DNA from: Saururus chinensis | Taxonomy: Eukaryota > Streptophyta > Magnoliopsida > Piperales > Saururaceae | Length of the DNA stretch: 64,000 bases | Assembly (NCBI GenBank): GCA_035235625.1 | Contig: CP141141.1 | Location: forward strand, 12,893,968-12,957,967 | Direction of reading: 5' to 3' | Shown: positions 47,874 through 60,805 of the stretch, piece after piece | Layout: the number at the start of each line of letters is the position of its first letter | Position numbering within the stretch: position 1 is the first letter of the stretch | Notes under the pieces: model-generated | Told to the model about the DNA's origin: nothing | Databases searched by the model: none | What the model saw: the letters and a program-made list of their open reading frames with translations, nothing else | Translations under genes and position numbers: made by a program

Positions 47874-48580
47874 TAGGGGTATTCATAGATGCCCGTTCTC
47901 TGTGTCCGCGTCCTTTTTTATATAGAATGGATTTTTTTTTGGTCCGAGGCAAACATGGATGCGAACACGGATCAAGTTTTTTGTCCGCACTAATAGGGAG
48001 CTACGGACGCGTACATACCCTTGTTCGTGTCCACGGATGTCTGCGTCTGCCACCCTTACCTAACACTCACTTAAATATAGTAGTAATTATTACTAACTAT
48101 TAGAAGAAGAAAAAAGAATTCAGTTCCTATGTAGCATCTTAGGACAGTCCTAACATGTTATATAAGTACTTGACAACTTAAAAACATGAATCCAAAACTT
48201 ATGTAGCATGTTAGAACAGTCCTAACATGTTACCTAAGTATTGGACAACTTGAAAATATGAATCTAAAACTTATGTAGCATGTTAGGACAATCTTAACAT
48301 GCTACATAGATTTTAGATAGCTTGAAAATATGGATCTAGTACCTATTTAGCATGTTAGGACAGTTTTAACATGCTACAAAGTATTAAAAAATTTGAATAA
48401 GATAAAAATTTAGATGTTGAAATATTGTCCAGGTCTGCCCGTGTCTAAGCGGACAAACTTGGACAAAGTATGTAACGAACTAGGGCGGACACGAAAGGAC
48501 ACGAACAAGGGATATTCAAATGGCAGACGGACACAGACAACCCTATGCTCGTGTCCATTTTTTGCCTGTGAACACCTCTA
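47874..48580. mobile_element. 707-bp hAT MITE with 8-bp duplication
   Basis: The left end TAGGGGTATTCATAG and reversed right end TAGAGGTGTTCACAG agree at 12 of 15 positions. Flanks are ACCATGTG (47866-47873) and ACCATGTA (48581-48588), 7 of 8 identical. Subterminal sequences with GTGTCCGCGTCC and CACGGAC words are partly inverted. No transposase is encoded. The middle holds four 72-bp palindromic repeats. Confidence 0.88.
48121..48408. repeat. Four 72-bp tandem units, each with a palindrome
   Basis: Units start at 48121, 48193, 48265 and 48337. Each has CTTATGTAGCATGTTAGGAC followed by AGTCCTAACATGTTA, a near-perfect inverted repeat of about 13 bp per arm with a 2-3 base loop, then a TTGACAACTTGAAAATATGA-like tail. 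They lie inside the hAT MITE. Confidence 0.92.
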
Positions 48581-48768
48581 ACCATGTATAACATAAACAT
48601 CATTGTCCTTACATAACCTGTGCCAAAGAGCATTATATTTCACACACATTCATCAAACATTGGTGCATGTCTCACAATCGAGAAAAACAATTAATCCCGA
48701 TAGCCCAAAATAATCCCTTGCGGGGAGGTCCAATTCTTAAAAAAGGAAACACTAGAGCAGTTTGGGTA

Positions 48769-49062
48769 TGTCACACCTCGATCCGGAAAACAAACCCGGA
48801 CCGGGGATTGTTCAGAAAACAAAATCGGAGTTCATTAAATTAAATATAAAAATTAAAACGAGACTAACTAGGAGTGGTAGACTCTACATGCAAGATCCGT
48901 AATGTTCCTCTGCGCACTACTGAGCCTTAGTACTTCGTTGTGTAAGGTGGCAGACAGACACTCCCTTTAACCTGGGATATTTCCCCAGTTGTGACACGAA
49001 GGCAGCAGACATAACCTCCCCTTAACCCAGGACACTTCACACTTCCCATAGCGGACAAAACC
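48769..49062 (-). repeat. LTR 3'-end fragment
   Basis: It starts TGTCACACCTCGATCCGG, the reverse of a GGTGTGACA end, then AACCCGGACCGGGGATTG and GGAGTTCATTAAATTAA. The same block starts at 52256. From about 48965 (CAGACACTCCCTTTAACC) it matches 53107 onward, so relative to that copy about 665 bp are missing here. Confidence 0.7.
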
Positions 49063-49861
49063 TCCCCTACCTGGAGATACTCTTCTCTCTACGCATCCAT
49101 AGACGACGAACAAACCTTCCCCTTACCCAGAGACTCTTTCATCTTTTTGTGTCCGTAAGCTGCAGACATAACCTCCCATTAACCCAGGGATGTATCTCAC
49201 ACTACGTGATCCTTCGGTGGAGGACGAAGCCTCCCCTACTCGGGGCCACTTCCTTCGTTGTGGCCCGACGACAGAGGACGGATCCCCCTCTTGCTTTGGG
49301 CCATTTCTCTTTCTTTGGGGCACGAGGGCAACGCGTAGAGCCACCTCTGGCCCCGGGCATTTCTCCCTTATAAGGTTGCCAACTTGAGGAATTGACACTT
49401 CCATTGTGTAGAACACCCTCGAATTAACTAAGAACAATTTTTGAATGAATAGGACGAACTCAGAACAACTCCGAAAACTCTTTTGGAAGATTGAACAGAA
49501 ATAAGAATTTATAGTGGAAGGCGTGCAAGCATACAAAGGAAAAGAGATACGCACCGCATGTTGCACGCTGATTAAGCTACATCATGTGGTCGGTACAAAT
49601 AATGTGTGCGTGATGCAAGCATCCGACATGCATCCTGCACAATCACATGGCCCCACATTATGCAGACGGCCGCAATCGCGCACCTCATCGATGGCTCGGC
49701 TTGCTGATGTCATCTATTCCAACTTCAGAACACAATAACTTCTTATCTCAAAGTTAAGATCGAGCGTTCTTAGTACCGATGGACTCCTATTAATGAGCCC
49801 TTCAAAATTAAACCTCACATAGGTAGGTTATCTCACACTTTTCAAGTAGGTCCCACCCACG

Positions 49862-51304
49862 TGCAGAAGACATGCAGATGAGGCCGGAAGCTAGGCCTCT
49901 TGCTAATATTGGTCAAACCAACATCCGTAGTTGTCTGCTAACTGATGTCGAGCAGCAGAACACCCGGTAAGAGAAACAAAGAGACCCGATTTAACCGAGG
50001 TGACAGTGTACCGATTTGGGGCACAGACATGCATTGCAAGGCCAAGAACGGCTGATGGGGCCAGGGGCCGAACTTCGAATACGGCGGTGATTCAATAATC
50101 ACAAACTACTACGAGCTAGATGGACACCGATCGGTGTTCATCTGAAGTCTAACTGTGGCAAATCGACACTAGACTGAAATTGTGTCTCGGACCAAACAAA
50201 GCAATGGGGCCGAAGAGAGGAGAATAGCGTAAGAGTTCATCGTCAGCCCGAGGCGGAGCTAGCGACAGTGAGTCGAGCTCCTCCGATAACTCAGCACAGA
50301 AAACAACCAAAAATAAATAAGTGTTCTGTCCGAACCAGAAAAAGGCGGACAAATGGGTGAAAGACCGGGAAGGCAGCAGTTCAATCCAAGGCGGCGGCCT
50401 TGCCATCGCCGGTCTGGGAGGAGGCCAATGGTTGGTGATCATCGGCACAACTGTGGTTCATAACACAGAGAAACGGGAACAAAACAAAAAGAGTGATTTT
50501 TTATCCCGTTTGAAGTAGAGCGGAAGGGGCTGAGGGAGACGGCAGCCAAGGCGGTGGTCAGGGTGGCCGTCTTGCCGTTGCCGGGCTGGGGGAAGGCCCA
50601 AGGCTGGACCATGGTGGCCAGCGACTGGTGGCACTGCTGCAAGTCAACCACGAACAGAAAACAAAAATAAAGAGGCGGAACTGGTTTTTACCTCACGACG
50701 GTGAACCGGGGGCGGGGAGGCCGGGAAGGCGGTTGCCGGAGGTCCTCCTTGCTGGGATGGAGTTGTGGCGGCGAGCTTGCAGCCATGCAGGCGGAGACGG
50801 TGGCAGATCTGGTGAAATGCTCTAAAAAATGGCGAAAACGGGAAAGAGGGAGAGGGGCGGCGGTTGCCAACGGGGCCAGGCCAAGGAGGCGGCGGTGGCG
50901 TCGCCAGGCCGTGGCCGGTACGGTGGAAGCTGGCGGCCACCGGTGGCGGCACTTCCAGCCTCACCCAGTGAATCCTTTCACTGTTCACCCTGTGGGTTGG
51001 GCGTGCTAAGGCACACCCGATCTGAGTTATGCATATATTTTTTTTCCTTTTTTTTCTCTTCTTCTCTTCTCGCTTCTGGTCTCCTACGTCTTGTCTGATT
51101 TTTGCACTGAAAAATTTATGGGACACATCGAGGCCCATGACTTGTGACTACACATTACTCCCGACTCTTACAATCGCGAATATTACAAATACAGATACGA
51201 CGAAGCGTAAAATTTGTTTATCAAAAATACGACCAGAAACTGTAGAGCATTGCAGAAATTACAGAAAATAGCAGAAAAATTATAGAAAAATTAGGGATAT
51301 TACA
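49862..51304 (-). repeat. 5' part of the 4.87-kb LTR family, inverted
   Basis: On the minus strand it starts TGTAATATCCCTAATTTT (51304). It follows 33623-35240 closely: ACGCTTCGTCGTATC, then the GC-rich block with CTTCCCCCAGCCCGGC and ACGGGATAAAAAATC, to GCACATCTTCTACAC-like sequence at 49862. The remaining 3.2 kb of the LTR are absent. The GC-rich block again gives long open frames on both strands (50149-51138) with no recognisable domain. Confidence 0.85.
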
Positions 51305-52255
51305 GCCTTCCACTAATGCCTCGTGTCCCATACCACATGGCATTTGGTGGTTACTCCTTAGTAATTCTACTGTTGTAAATTTGACAGACTATTTGAAATT
51401 GATGCCATCAAAATAGAATCATGTAACGACTTTAGAACAAATATTTCCAATTGATTCAAAATTGGAATTCATAAAATCAGAGTTCAGATTAGATCTACAC
51501 CATACATGCAAAACAAAATTTCAAATCATTCATGAATTACAAATTGGAATTTACACAATTGGAGTACATCAGGAATCCAATGTAACAAATGCAAAACAGA
51601 ATTCCAGATCAAATTCGATACAACTAATTCAGAATAGAATTGTCAAATCACTTTCACTTAAAAATTAGAATTCTTAACATTGTAGTTCATATTAAATATG
51701 ATGTCATACATACCGACAAAGTTCAAACTCAAAATTCGTATTAAATCCACTATCATAGTTGAAACAAAATTTCAAATTAATTCCTATAAAAAATCGGAAT
51801 TTGTATCAAACCGATATTTGGAATAGTAATTTTAAATAATAACTGTTTCAAAAGCGGATTTCATAAAATCGGAGATTATATCAATATGATACAATACAAG
51901 TAGGACAAAAATTCTAAATTACTTCTAATTAAACAAATAAGAATTCATAAATATCATAGTTAGGAGCAATTATGATGCCACACTAGCAAAACAAAATTAC
52001 AAATCAAAACCCGATATGGCTTATTTGTAGAAATTTTTTCGATTCATTTTAGATTCAAGATCAAAATTTATAAAATTGACTTTAGTATTAGATCCATTGC
52101 AACACATGGAAAATAAAATGTACAAATCTTCCAGTGTAGCACAATCAGAACAAGTTTTGAGATTAATTTCGATTAAAAATTGGGATTCAAATCTAATCAA
52201 TACCTATTTTTCAAATAATTTTCTTGTACAGATAGAGAAATGCTCTAATACCATT
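51305..52255. repeat. AT-rich tract with degenerate ~90-110 bp periodicity
   Basis: Phrases such as AATTGGAATTCATAAAATCA, GCAAAACAAAATTTCAAATC and ATTAGATCTACACCA-like words recur in order near 51455-51530, 51540-51620, 51650-51780, 51790-51900 and 51940-52010. The units are strongly diverged. No coding potential is seen. Confidence 0.5.
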
Positions 52256-53207
52256 TGTCACACCCGACCGCCGACTAGAAAAACTGACCCGGACCGGGGG
52301 TTGTTTGGAAAATAAAATCGGAGTTCATTAAATTAAAACGAGACCAACTAGGAGTGGCAGACTCTCTGTGCGAGAGCCATAATGTTCCTCTACGCACTAC
52401 GAAGCCTTAGTGCTTCATTGTGCATAGGCTAGAACAAACCTTATTTTAGAATAAATTTGGATCGGGCAAACGCTATTGTATCATTGGTTGCCTACGTGTG
52501 TATTGAATAACATACAAAATATTATTTTAATACGATCGAATCCCAACGTAATTCTACCTAACGGCTATTACATGCATAAGGTATCACAAAATCATATACG
52601 TTAAAATATGTATAAGTTTGTAGCTGAATGAATCATTCGTAGTCAAACGGAAGTCAATAAATCAGCAGCATCACACATCCCACTCTATCACATAGTGGAG
52701 CAGAACACACAATAGAGACAAATTGGATCATATCATATCCCATCAGATTTCATCCAACCATAACCGATCATATCATATCATATCAGAGCTTATCAGATTA
52801 TGATAGAGCATTTCATAGCAGATCACATCACAACAGAGTATATCAAAGTAGATCGACTCGGAACCTATCCACATATATCAAATCATAGTATATCATATAT
52901 CTTAATTAGTATTTTAATAATACTAAGTAAGATGTGTGTGCATATAAATCATATTAAATTGAAAGGTCTTACTCCCCTGTAGTTCCAGAAGTAGCGATTT
53001 TTGGAATTGCTCGTTTCCTCACAACGTTCTCCCTTTCAGGTTTGAAGATGGCGGCAGAAGCTCCTTAAGCTCTAGAACATCTATATCATTACGTCTGAAG
53101 GCGGTGGACAGACACTCCCTTTAACCCGAGACGTTTCTCTCATTGTGACACGAAGACGACAGACATAACCTCCCCTTAACCTGGGACACTTCACACTTCC
53201 CGTAGCT
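52256..53207 (-). repeat. LTR 3'-end fragment, longer copy
   Basis: It starts TGTCACACCCGACCGCCG and continues GACCCGGACCGGGGGTTG, matching 48769. 53100-53207 (GACAGACACTCCCTTTAACC, CATAACCTCCCCTTAACC) matches 48960-49060. Between about 52433 and 53098 it has extra AT-rich sequence with many ATCATATC words. It ends abruptly at about 53207 in unrelated DNA. Confidence 0.65.
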
Positions 53208-54804
53208 GACACTAGTTGGGCACTTGTCTATCAATACATCATTATGGTAACAAGTTAAATAATTGCCACACTCTCATGTCGACATTTTTACTTCTATCAA
53301 AAATAAAAACGAAACCTATGAAGCTATTTGCTCCACTCTATATCCATCCCTACCCTAGTTGCAAATATCTTACACTTGTAACTCAACACAACACAACACC
53401 TACACCATAAGGATGCTGAATATATTGTATACCCAATAGGATGGCTAAACAAGAACCAAAGTAAGTTAACATGAAAAAAACTAATTAATTTATCACGTGT
53501 TTCATGCTCAAACTTAAACTTATCAAATAAAGACATGGGTCACTAAATTTTGTAGAGAAATCTTCTTGACACTTTGAAATGTATACCACTCCACGAAGTA
53601 GCTTCAAACTCATGTTGAATACTATCATTCACTCCATCCATGCCACAAAGTTGACTCCACCAAGGGCTCAAGAACCCAAGTGGTCAAAATTCTCAATGTT
53701 CCATTATTACATTATTACTAAGACATCTTTTTGTCGCAATGTGTTAGAGTCATGCAACTTTTAATGCTATAACTCATTCTAACCATCTCCCGAGCCACAA
53801 GGAGAGAATCTACATACAAAATTTTCAAGTCCAAGGGGAGCCATAAGTCATGGTCCTATTTTCTATCATAAACCTCATTTACTTGGCTAACAAACCCGTT
53901 TTTGGAGTCGAGCCTGATGAAAATTCAAAGGATCAAGCATATGGCCTACTTACCCTTCTATCATACACATATTTCTACCATATATTTTAGTATTTACCTA
54001 CATCCATCATGCAAGTAAGTTATATTATTATATATCTTATAAGCAATGTAAGCATTAGTCATACCTTGCTTGAAAATTATGAATCAATGTACGATTAGTA
54101 ATACCTTGCTTAAAAATTATGGATCAATGTACCATCGATCGACCCATCGACTTGTCAGTGTAGGTGTTGATGGTCATTGACACCATTATCCATGTGTCAA
54201 AACCTTGTCGACAGTGAGTAGATTGAGTCATATTTGTCAACGCCATCACTAACATGTCGCCTCACTACCAATGCCTAGTTTAACACCGACGCACCCCTAC
54301 ATGTCGACATTAATACAATTCATCTTCCTCCAACCATTGATGCCCTCATTGACATATCGATGGTCACTTCGGTGATCAGAGCATAAGAAACAAAGTTTCC
54401 ATTCTGTTGTTCAAAATTGTTCCCCTTTATAAAATTATTAAATCACAATATTTGTAACCATAAAACTTTAATTTAAACTATAATTGCTAGTCATTAACCA
54501 TCAAAATTATGCTTACCATCATTAATTTATAAGCATGATTTAATCACTAAAATAAATCATAATCCTCAAACATCTTTCATATAAAGTCACCAACTAGCTA
54601 AGGGTAAGCAATCAAATAAGTACATGGTTTCAAGGTTAGCAATATGACCTCCAAATTGGTATTTTTCCTTCCTCCTACACTTCGTTGTTCTGCACTCTTG
54701 GCCGATGGCTTTCTACTCCTTGGACTCTTTTGAATCCCAGTCTCCAAACAATCTTGTGATTCTTACCTTTTATAAAAGGTAAAATGGCCTCTCCGGATCA
54801 TAAC
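53208..54804. other. No recognisable gene or transposon
   Basis: The only patterning noted is recurrent ATCGAC/GTCGAC words at 54135-54375 and a short direct repeat (ATACCTTGCTTRAAAATTAT at 54062 and 54102). Confidence 0.45.
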
Positions 54805-55561
54805 TGCCAATGTGCTCACTAATGCATTGGTGCCTTACCAATGGTTAATAAAATTTTAAATTTTATTTAGAAGCATTTGATGTGTTATAGATTAATCTTA
54901 CATTCTTATTCAGTTATTTGAATGTATTCTTTATGTTTTTGGCCTACAAAAGTCCATAATTAGATTTTACTAGATGTTTTAAAGTTGTTGAGGCCTTTTG
55001 GCAAAAGATCTTGGATTTCTAGATGGTGTTATTAAGAAGTAAAAAATCCTTGTCCAAGTAGTCGTAATTACTTTCCAAAAATCTCATAGAGAAAACTTTA
55101 TGGCCATTGCCAATGGGAAGGAAGAATAATTATGATAAACTCAAGGAGCAAAGATATGGGTAGAAGTCAATAGATTTAGCTAAGAGACTTTGGTTATTAA
55201 AGAAGCAAGAAACCTAAGCCAATCATACTTGAATTCCTTCCATAAATCTTTACAGAGAATCCATTGATATTCGAACTAAGACACCCTATAATTTTTTAAA
55301 CTTAGATACGTGGAAAGTAAATCTAACCCTTAAACATTCTTAGTAGAATAACTTCCTCTGTAGATGGGTTTTAGCTATAGAACTTTAGTATTAAAAAGTA
55401 GATATAAAAAACTTTGAAGTTTCACCAAGAATATGTAAAGCAAAGATCAAATGATGAAGGTATGGTCGATGTAATATTTAGGAATTTTTGAAGTAGAGAA
55501 AAATAATGAGTTTGGGCCTTAGGCCTTCTCAATACAATACCTTCCTTTGTAGTTCAATTTT

Positions 55562-56233
55562 GAGCATAAAAATTTTCTACTAAAAACTAAATAAAAAGAG
55601 CTTTGAAACACCACAAGCACATGTAAATCAAAGTTTTGATAAAAAGTTACGATCATTAAAGTTGGACTCATTGTGCTCTTGATAGGGGTCAAAGTAGGCT
55701 TCCAACTGGTGGACCATGGGCAAGCCAAGGTTTTGTCCCTAAAGATTAAAAAAAAATTGGCCCAAACTTGGCCTTAACCTACATACCAAAATGCTACCCC
55801 AACTGTAATATTAGGCAGGCCTGGCTAGGCCATAGGCTTTTTAGGATTTTTCTAAGTATCAATTTATCTATTTTTTCCCTATGAACAATGTAATTTTGAG
55901 CATAGAAATTGTCTACTAAAAACTAAATGAAAAGAGCTTTGAAACACCACAAACACATGCAAATCAAAGTATTGATAAAAAAGTTACGATCATTTGAAGT
56001 TGGACTTGTTGTGTTGTCAATAGGGGTGAAAGAAGGTTAGCAAGTGGTGGGCCATGGGTAGGCCGAGCTTTTGGCCCTAAAGTTGAAAAAAAAATTGGCC
56101 CTAACCTAAATACCTAAATACCTTCCTTTGTATTCAATAACATGATACATAACTAAAGAAACTTATATATCCTTATTCCTTACATTCGGTTCAAATACAT
56201 ACATAATTGAATAAACTTCAAAGCTATTTCACA
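55562..56233. repeat. 336-bp tandem duplication spanning the hAT left end
   Basis: GAGCATARAAATTKTCTACT occurs at 55562 and 55898. Each is followed by AGAGCTTTGAAACACCACAA and then the hAT end TAGGGGTSAAAG (55683 and 56021). Segmental copy 1 has only one, so this arose in copy 2 after duplication. Confidence 0.9.
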
Positions 56234-58355
56234 ATAATATGATAGAAGAAACTTATATATCTTGTGCAACTATAATAAAAATTAAAAATTTACTCTTTAA
56301 ATTCAATCTACAATTTACTCTTCAACTACGCTAAATGTCAAAAAACTTAGTCTCCAATAAAACATCCTACACCTTAATAGGGCACTATAGTTCCAAAATC
56401 CAAACAATCGACACCTTATTAAGGCCACCTTAGTGGCACCTGCATATCTTAAAACACAAATTCAATACACTGCAATTCCAAATAATCCATCTCCACATGC
56501 ACATAACAAAAAAAAAGCTACATATCATTATATCAACATACTCAGTTTAAACCACAATACTAACACAGAAGCACTACTCAATTTTAAATAACACAATAAA
56601 ATTGCTTAGTTTCAAAACAACCTATTTAAAAGGAACTACATATAATCATAATAACCTGTTTCAAAACAATTCTTCAATATGCTACTATAGGTCATTCATT
56701 CATTGTATCAACATGCTACTAACAATTGTTTATCCCCATATATTAAGTACAAAAAAAATGAATGTATAATAAAAAAAATATAATGTAATAGTTTTAAATT
56801 AAATTGTTTTCCCTCCTCATTTCTCATCCGGGCTTGGGACCGGCAACGGCAGAGTTAAAAACTTTTTTTATTAATAAATAAAAATAAGAATCAACATGCA
56901 TACCTAATTCCTCAATTATTTGCTTCAATTGTCCCACTTAAAGTTATTGTTGAACTCATCATCCAAATCATAAAAGATCCCACCCCCATTTTACCACACA
57001 ACCAATCTTTAGTGCAAATTAAAGATTCAACTATCTCCAGTAAGAAAGTGTTTGCATCCATTATTAAATTTCTTCTTCCTCATTAGAACTAATTATTGTC
57101 TTACTAAAGACCCTCTCCCAAACCGGACACCATGATCTTATACTTGATCAAATAACAATTACATCACAACCAAACTCCTTTTCAAAATATATTTCCCCAT
57201 CTCTTTTTCATGTAATTGGGTCAAAAAAAATCTCAATAGCTTCTAAAACTATCACACACTGGTAACATTTTCCCTTTCATCATCAAAAGGACTTTGTTTA
57301 TAACTTGAATTTTTTTCCTCTAATCTTTTAAAAACAACATGAAATGACAACACAAATTCTAATATGAGATAAGTAGAATCCCATCGATTCCCCACACTAA
57401 TATCCAGTTCAACTATTAACTCAACAAACTTTTGGTGACAGAAAGACAAAGCTTTCACATATTTCATAGGCTTACAAACAAAAAAAATTAATTCTTAAAA
57501 GATATTATAGTCCAACATGCATAACAATATTTAGCACATAGGCAACACAACGCATATGGAGAAGGGTATCTTACAATATGACATATCCCTCTTCAACAAG
57601 GTCCTTTACAAGACTTCTTTGAGCAACATCAAGTTCAATGCATTAACTAAAGACACTACATACTTTTCAATCTACTTTGTTAAAGTGACTTTAACATAAT
57701 TATATATTGCCAATCTAGGATGAGGTGAGGGAAATCAAGTGAAACTAATAATTTTTTTGTAAATGCCAATTATAATCAAGATAATAAGCAATCACACAAA
57801 TATACCCAAAAATTTGATTTAAAGTCTATAAATCAAAAGTTATACTAACTCTAGAGGGAAAAGCTTTTGAATAACATCCATCAATTTTTGTATAAATATT
57901 TTGGCAATCATTCCTATTTATGGTCCTTGAAACCATTTTAAAAAGTGGCTACTTTGTGTGAAATTAATAAAATCTTTGTGACAATATTAAATGGGTACTC
58001 GTACATTATTGTATTAGAAGAGCTTCCCTAACAACATGTTGATCATATTTAAAATCAAATACATCACCACAAATAATACTTAAGAGCATTATCCAAGATC
58101 TCTATTATTGTGTCTTGCTAGATGAGTACCACCTAAATCACGTCCAGCAAACTTAAACTTGCAATGACTGAATATTGCTTCTTTTATTACATCGTTCACA
58201 TAAAAAAACTTTTACCAAATTTTGCCACATGTGACACACCTCTTGTCCATCTTTTCTTATTTTGACTACCAAATGCTCTTGAAACTGGAAGAGAGAGGGG
58301 GGAAGTGTAGTGTTAGGGGGAACAACAAGTGTGAGGGTGAGAGAGGAAGAACTCT
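55683..58355 (-). mobile_element. hAT element, left part only (copy 2)
   Basis: This is the same element as 2777-6584. It carries the left end twice (local duplication) and stops at 58355, equivalent to 5455 of copy 1. The right terminal repeat and the transposase leader are lost in the 4.45-kb deletion, so it could not be mobilised even in trans. Confidence 0.88.
56890..58355 (-). pseudogene. hAT-Ac transposase, decayed, copy 2
   Basis: The best-preserved stretch is the open frame 57467-57252, with MKYVKALSFCHQKFVELIVE, NRWDSTYLILEFVLSFHVVF and KRLEEKNSSYKQSPFDDE. This is the W-N-S-T-Y-x-M-L block before the long helical region of hAT transposases (Asp replaces the usual Asn here). N-terminal pieces lie near 58260-58200 (KIRKDGQEVCHM). 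The C-terminal dimerisation block retained in copy 1 (4070-4150) is deleted, about 230 bp near 57030. Non-functional. Confidence 0.85.
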
Positions 58356-60805
58356 TACCACACAATGGACACACATCAAACCCCGAAACTGTGCTTCCTT
58401 CTAGATATAAAAAACAAACTGTTGTGTCACCACCCTGTGACTAAAGAAAAGAAGTCCAACAAACTATCGAAAGCCAATTAATCCTTCATTCAACAAACTT
58501 CACACATTTAAGAACAAAGAAGACAAGGTCCCAGAAAATGGGGTCTACCTTGAATACACACATGCCAACTTCCATGCGAAAACACGTTCTCAAACAGAAC
58601 TGTAATCATTTATCACCCCTCAATGATAGAATTAAGGTACATGGCGTGGACCAAGAAAAACTAAGGCAGGCACATCTTATATCAAGCCAAAACTGCTACG
58701 TGACTCTCTACATAGGCCATCCTAGATTTTGTGATAATAAAAAAATAAAGAGGATGCATTCCTCAAATTTCTTCCATAATCATCCCAAATCTTCTCAAGA
58801 CAAGCACAATAAACTTTAAACCTCTTCCATAAAATAGTTGTAAAACATCCAAAACCTAGAAAAAATAATACAAGAAAACTTGGACACAGCCCAATACTTG
58901 CACATGCCATAGAGAATGGATATCTGTTATATTCAACCCTACTATAGTACAATACCATTGACGGGGAAGGAAAACAAATGACTTGAATGGAGATCATACG
59001 AAATAACAGAAACACGAGAAATACCAAAATATAGTTCCGTCAATTTTCTTCCACATTGAAGGAACGAAGGAACACCACAACCCCTCTACACATTCCACAA
59101 TAACTTGAGCACCTATTTCTTAGGCCACCCATAAAACATCTAAAAATGCTTGTGCCAGCACAACGAATTTTCTAATAACCAGTTCCTAAGAACAATCAAC
59201 ACTACACAACATAAATGACATGACTTTATTCTCCTTCCAATATATCCTACAGAAACCCCTAAGCCGCTCATATGAAGTGGCAAAAATAGGTAATTGTGCA
59301 TGCCAGAGTAAACCATTACAAAATCCAAAGCATGAGAATCGGTCAAACCTCTCTGTAGTAACAAAGTTCTACCCCTAATAAAATCCACACACACTAATAC
59401 TTTCATTGTGCTTCAGGCAATTGGATCTGCAAAGGAGAAACAACCATAGCCTCAATCTAGAAAGCTAATTTTTTTATATTTATACATGGCATTGAATTTA
59501 AAATATATACAATCTTGAATCTAAAAACCATCATCTCATTGTACCATCTCTTTAAAGGTAGGGTTGCATTAGGAAGGGCATCCGGCGTAAACTTTGCCAC
59601 CTATTTTTATTTACAATTTTTTTACCATCATTTTAATTCTTATTAATAAAGGTCAACTTTGCTATGCAATCGTCTTTGTTGGAGTAAAGCATTGATTGAT
59701 GATGAAATTTAATATTTTATTTATTGCTAGACTTACATTGCTCGTTTCATGATTTTAGATCACTGGATTCTAACTCAACTATATATTATCTTCTCACATA
59801 TTTTAAAATTTAGTACATCATAAAAAAAAGAGCTGGAGAGTGCAAAAGAATTTTTAAGCATATATGAGGTAAAAGAACAAAACATATAAGACAACAACTA
59901 ACAATGTATACCATTCTGTCAATTAATAATGTTTTCAACCTTTTCATTGACAATGATGGAATGATGGGTAGATCTAGAAAATTTGCCTCTTTTGGGAATT
60001 TCGAAATTGGAAACATCTTTTGTCACGCTGCCTAAGAAGTGGATCCAGGGCTAACAACGGTAGGCCAACTTTCTCATCCAATTATACATAAGCATCACTT
60101 ATAAGTGCCACCATATGAAGGGAACAAAAGGTAAAGAACAATAGGGCATAAACAGTAATTACACAAGGTACCCATGGTCGGTATGATGCACACTGATAGA
60201 CCGTACAACCAAACAGAAAGGTAGAAGCCAACCTCACGTCAATACCCAGAAACTCTTTCAGAACTAACATATCGTCCACCTTCAATGTCTTGCGCCAACT
60301 TTCCCGTGAAAGCATAACGATCTATATCTCCTTGTAACAATGATTAAACCAGTAAAACATAACACAAAAATCCGGTCAGGAGCATCTTGTAGGTATTTGC
60401 TTGTAGGCATCTGAAAAAGATAACATGATAAAGTCCAAAAGTGCGACCACAAATTAAATCATAACTGCCACTTGCATTTCTCTCAACATAGGACATCCTT
60501 CTTATCTTCCATCGAGAAGATGATAATAGTAGTAAAATTATGAAATTTGTTCACCTTCCACACGAAGAAAAACTATACCCTTTCTGCAAAGGCAACACAA
60601 AAAATAGGCCGCACAAAAACCCGAAGACATCCCACCCCTGACGATGTTGAAAATAATGAGATAATAATAGTAACAATTTTTGAAAAAAAACCATGAATTT
60701 GTCCTTCTACAGTAAAGAAAAAACATGCCTCATCTACACAAGCCATCATTGTCAACCTCTTCAATAAGATGTGTAGAACATCAAAGAATCAAAGCCACCC
60801 ATACA

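Larger units (their letters stand above)
46976..49862 (-). repeat. LTR fragment related to the solo LTR, interrupted
   Basis: Landmarks match the solo LTR in order: 47165-47300 (GCTCATGGGGCRCCGAGATC) matches 40570-40700; 49360-49440 (GACACTTCCATTG, TAGAACACC) matches 41905-41935; a minus TATA block (CCACTATAAATTC) at about 49505; and 49768-49860 (GCGTTCTTAGTACCGATGGA) matches 42270-42360. It contains short repeats, a hAT MITE (47874-48580) and a junction at 48769, and is cut at about 49862 by another LTR. The minus frame at 49123-49566 lies in this LTR and is not a known protein. Confidence 0.65.

Noticed and set aside
54135..54375. GTCGAC/ATCGAC word cluster as a tandem repeat
   Set aside because: Word spacing is irregular and no unit could be aligned.
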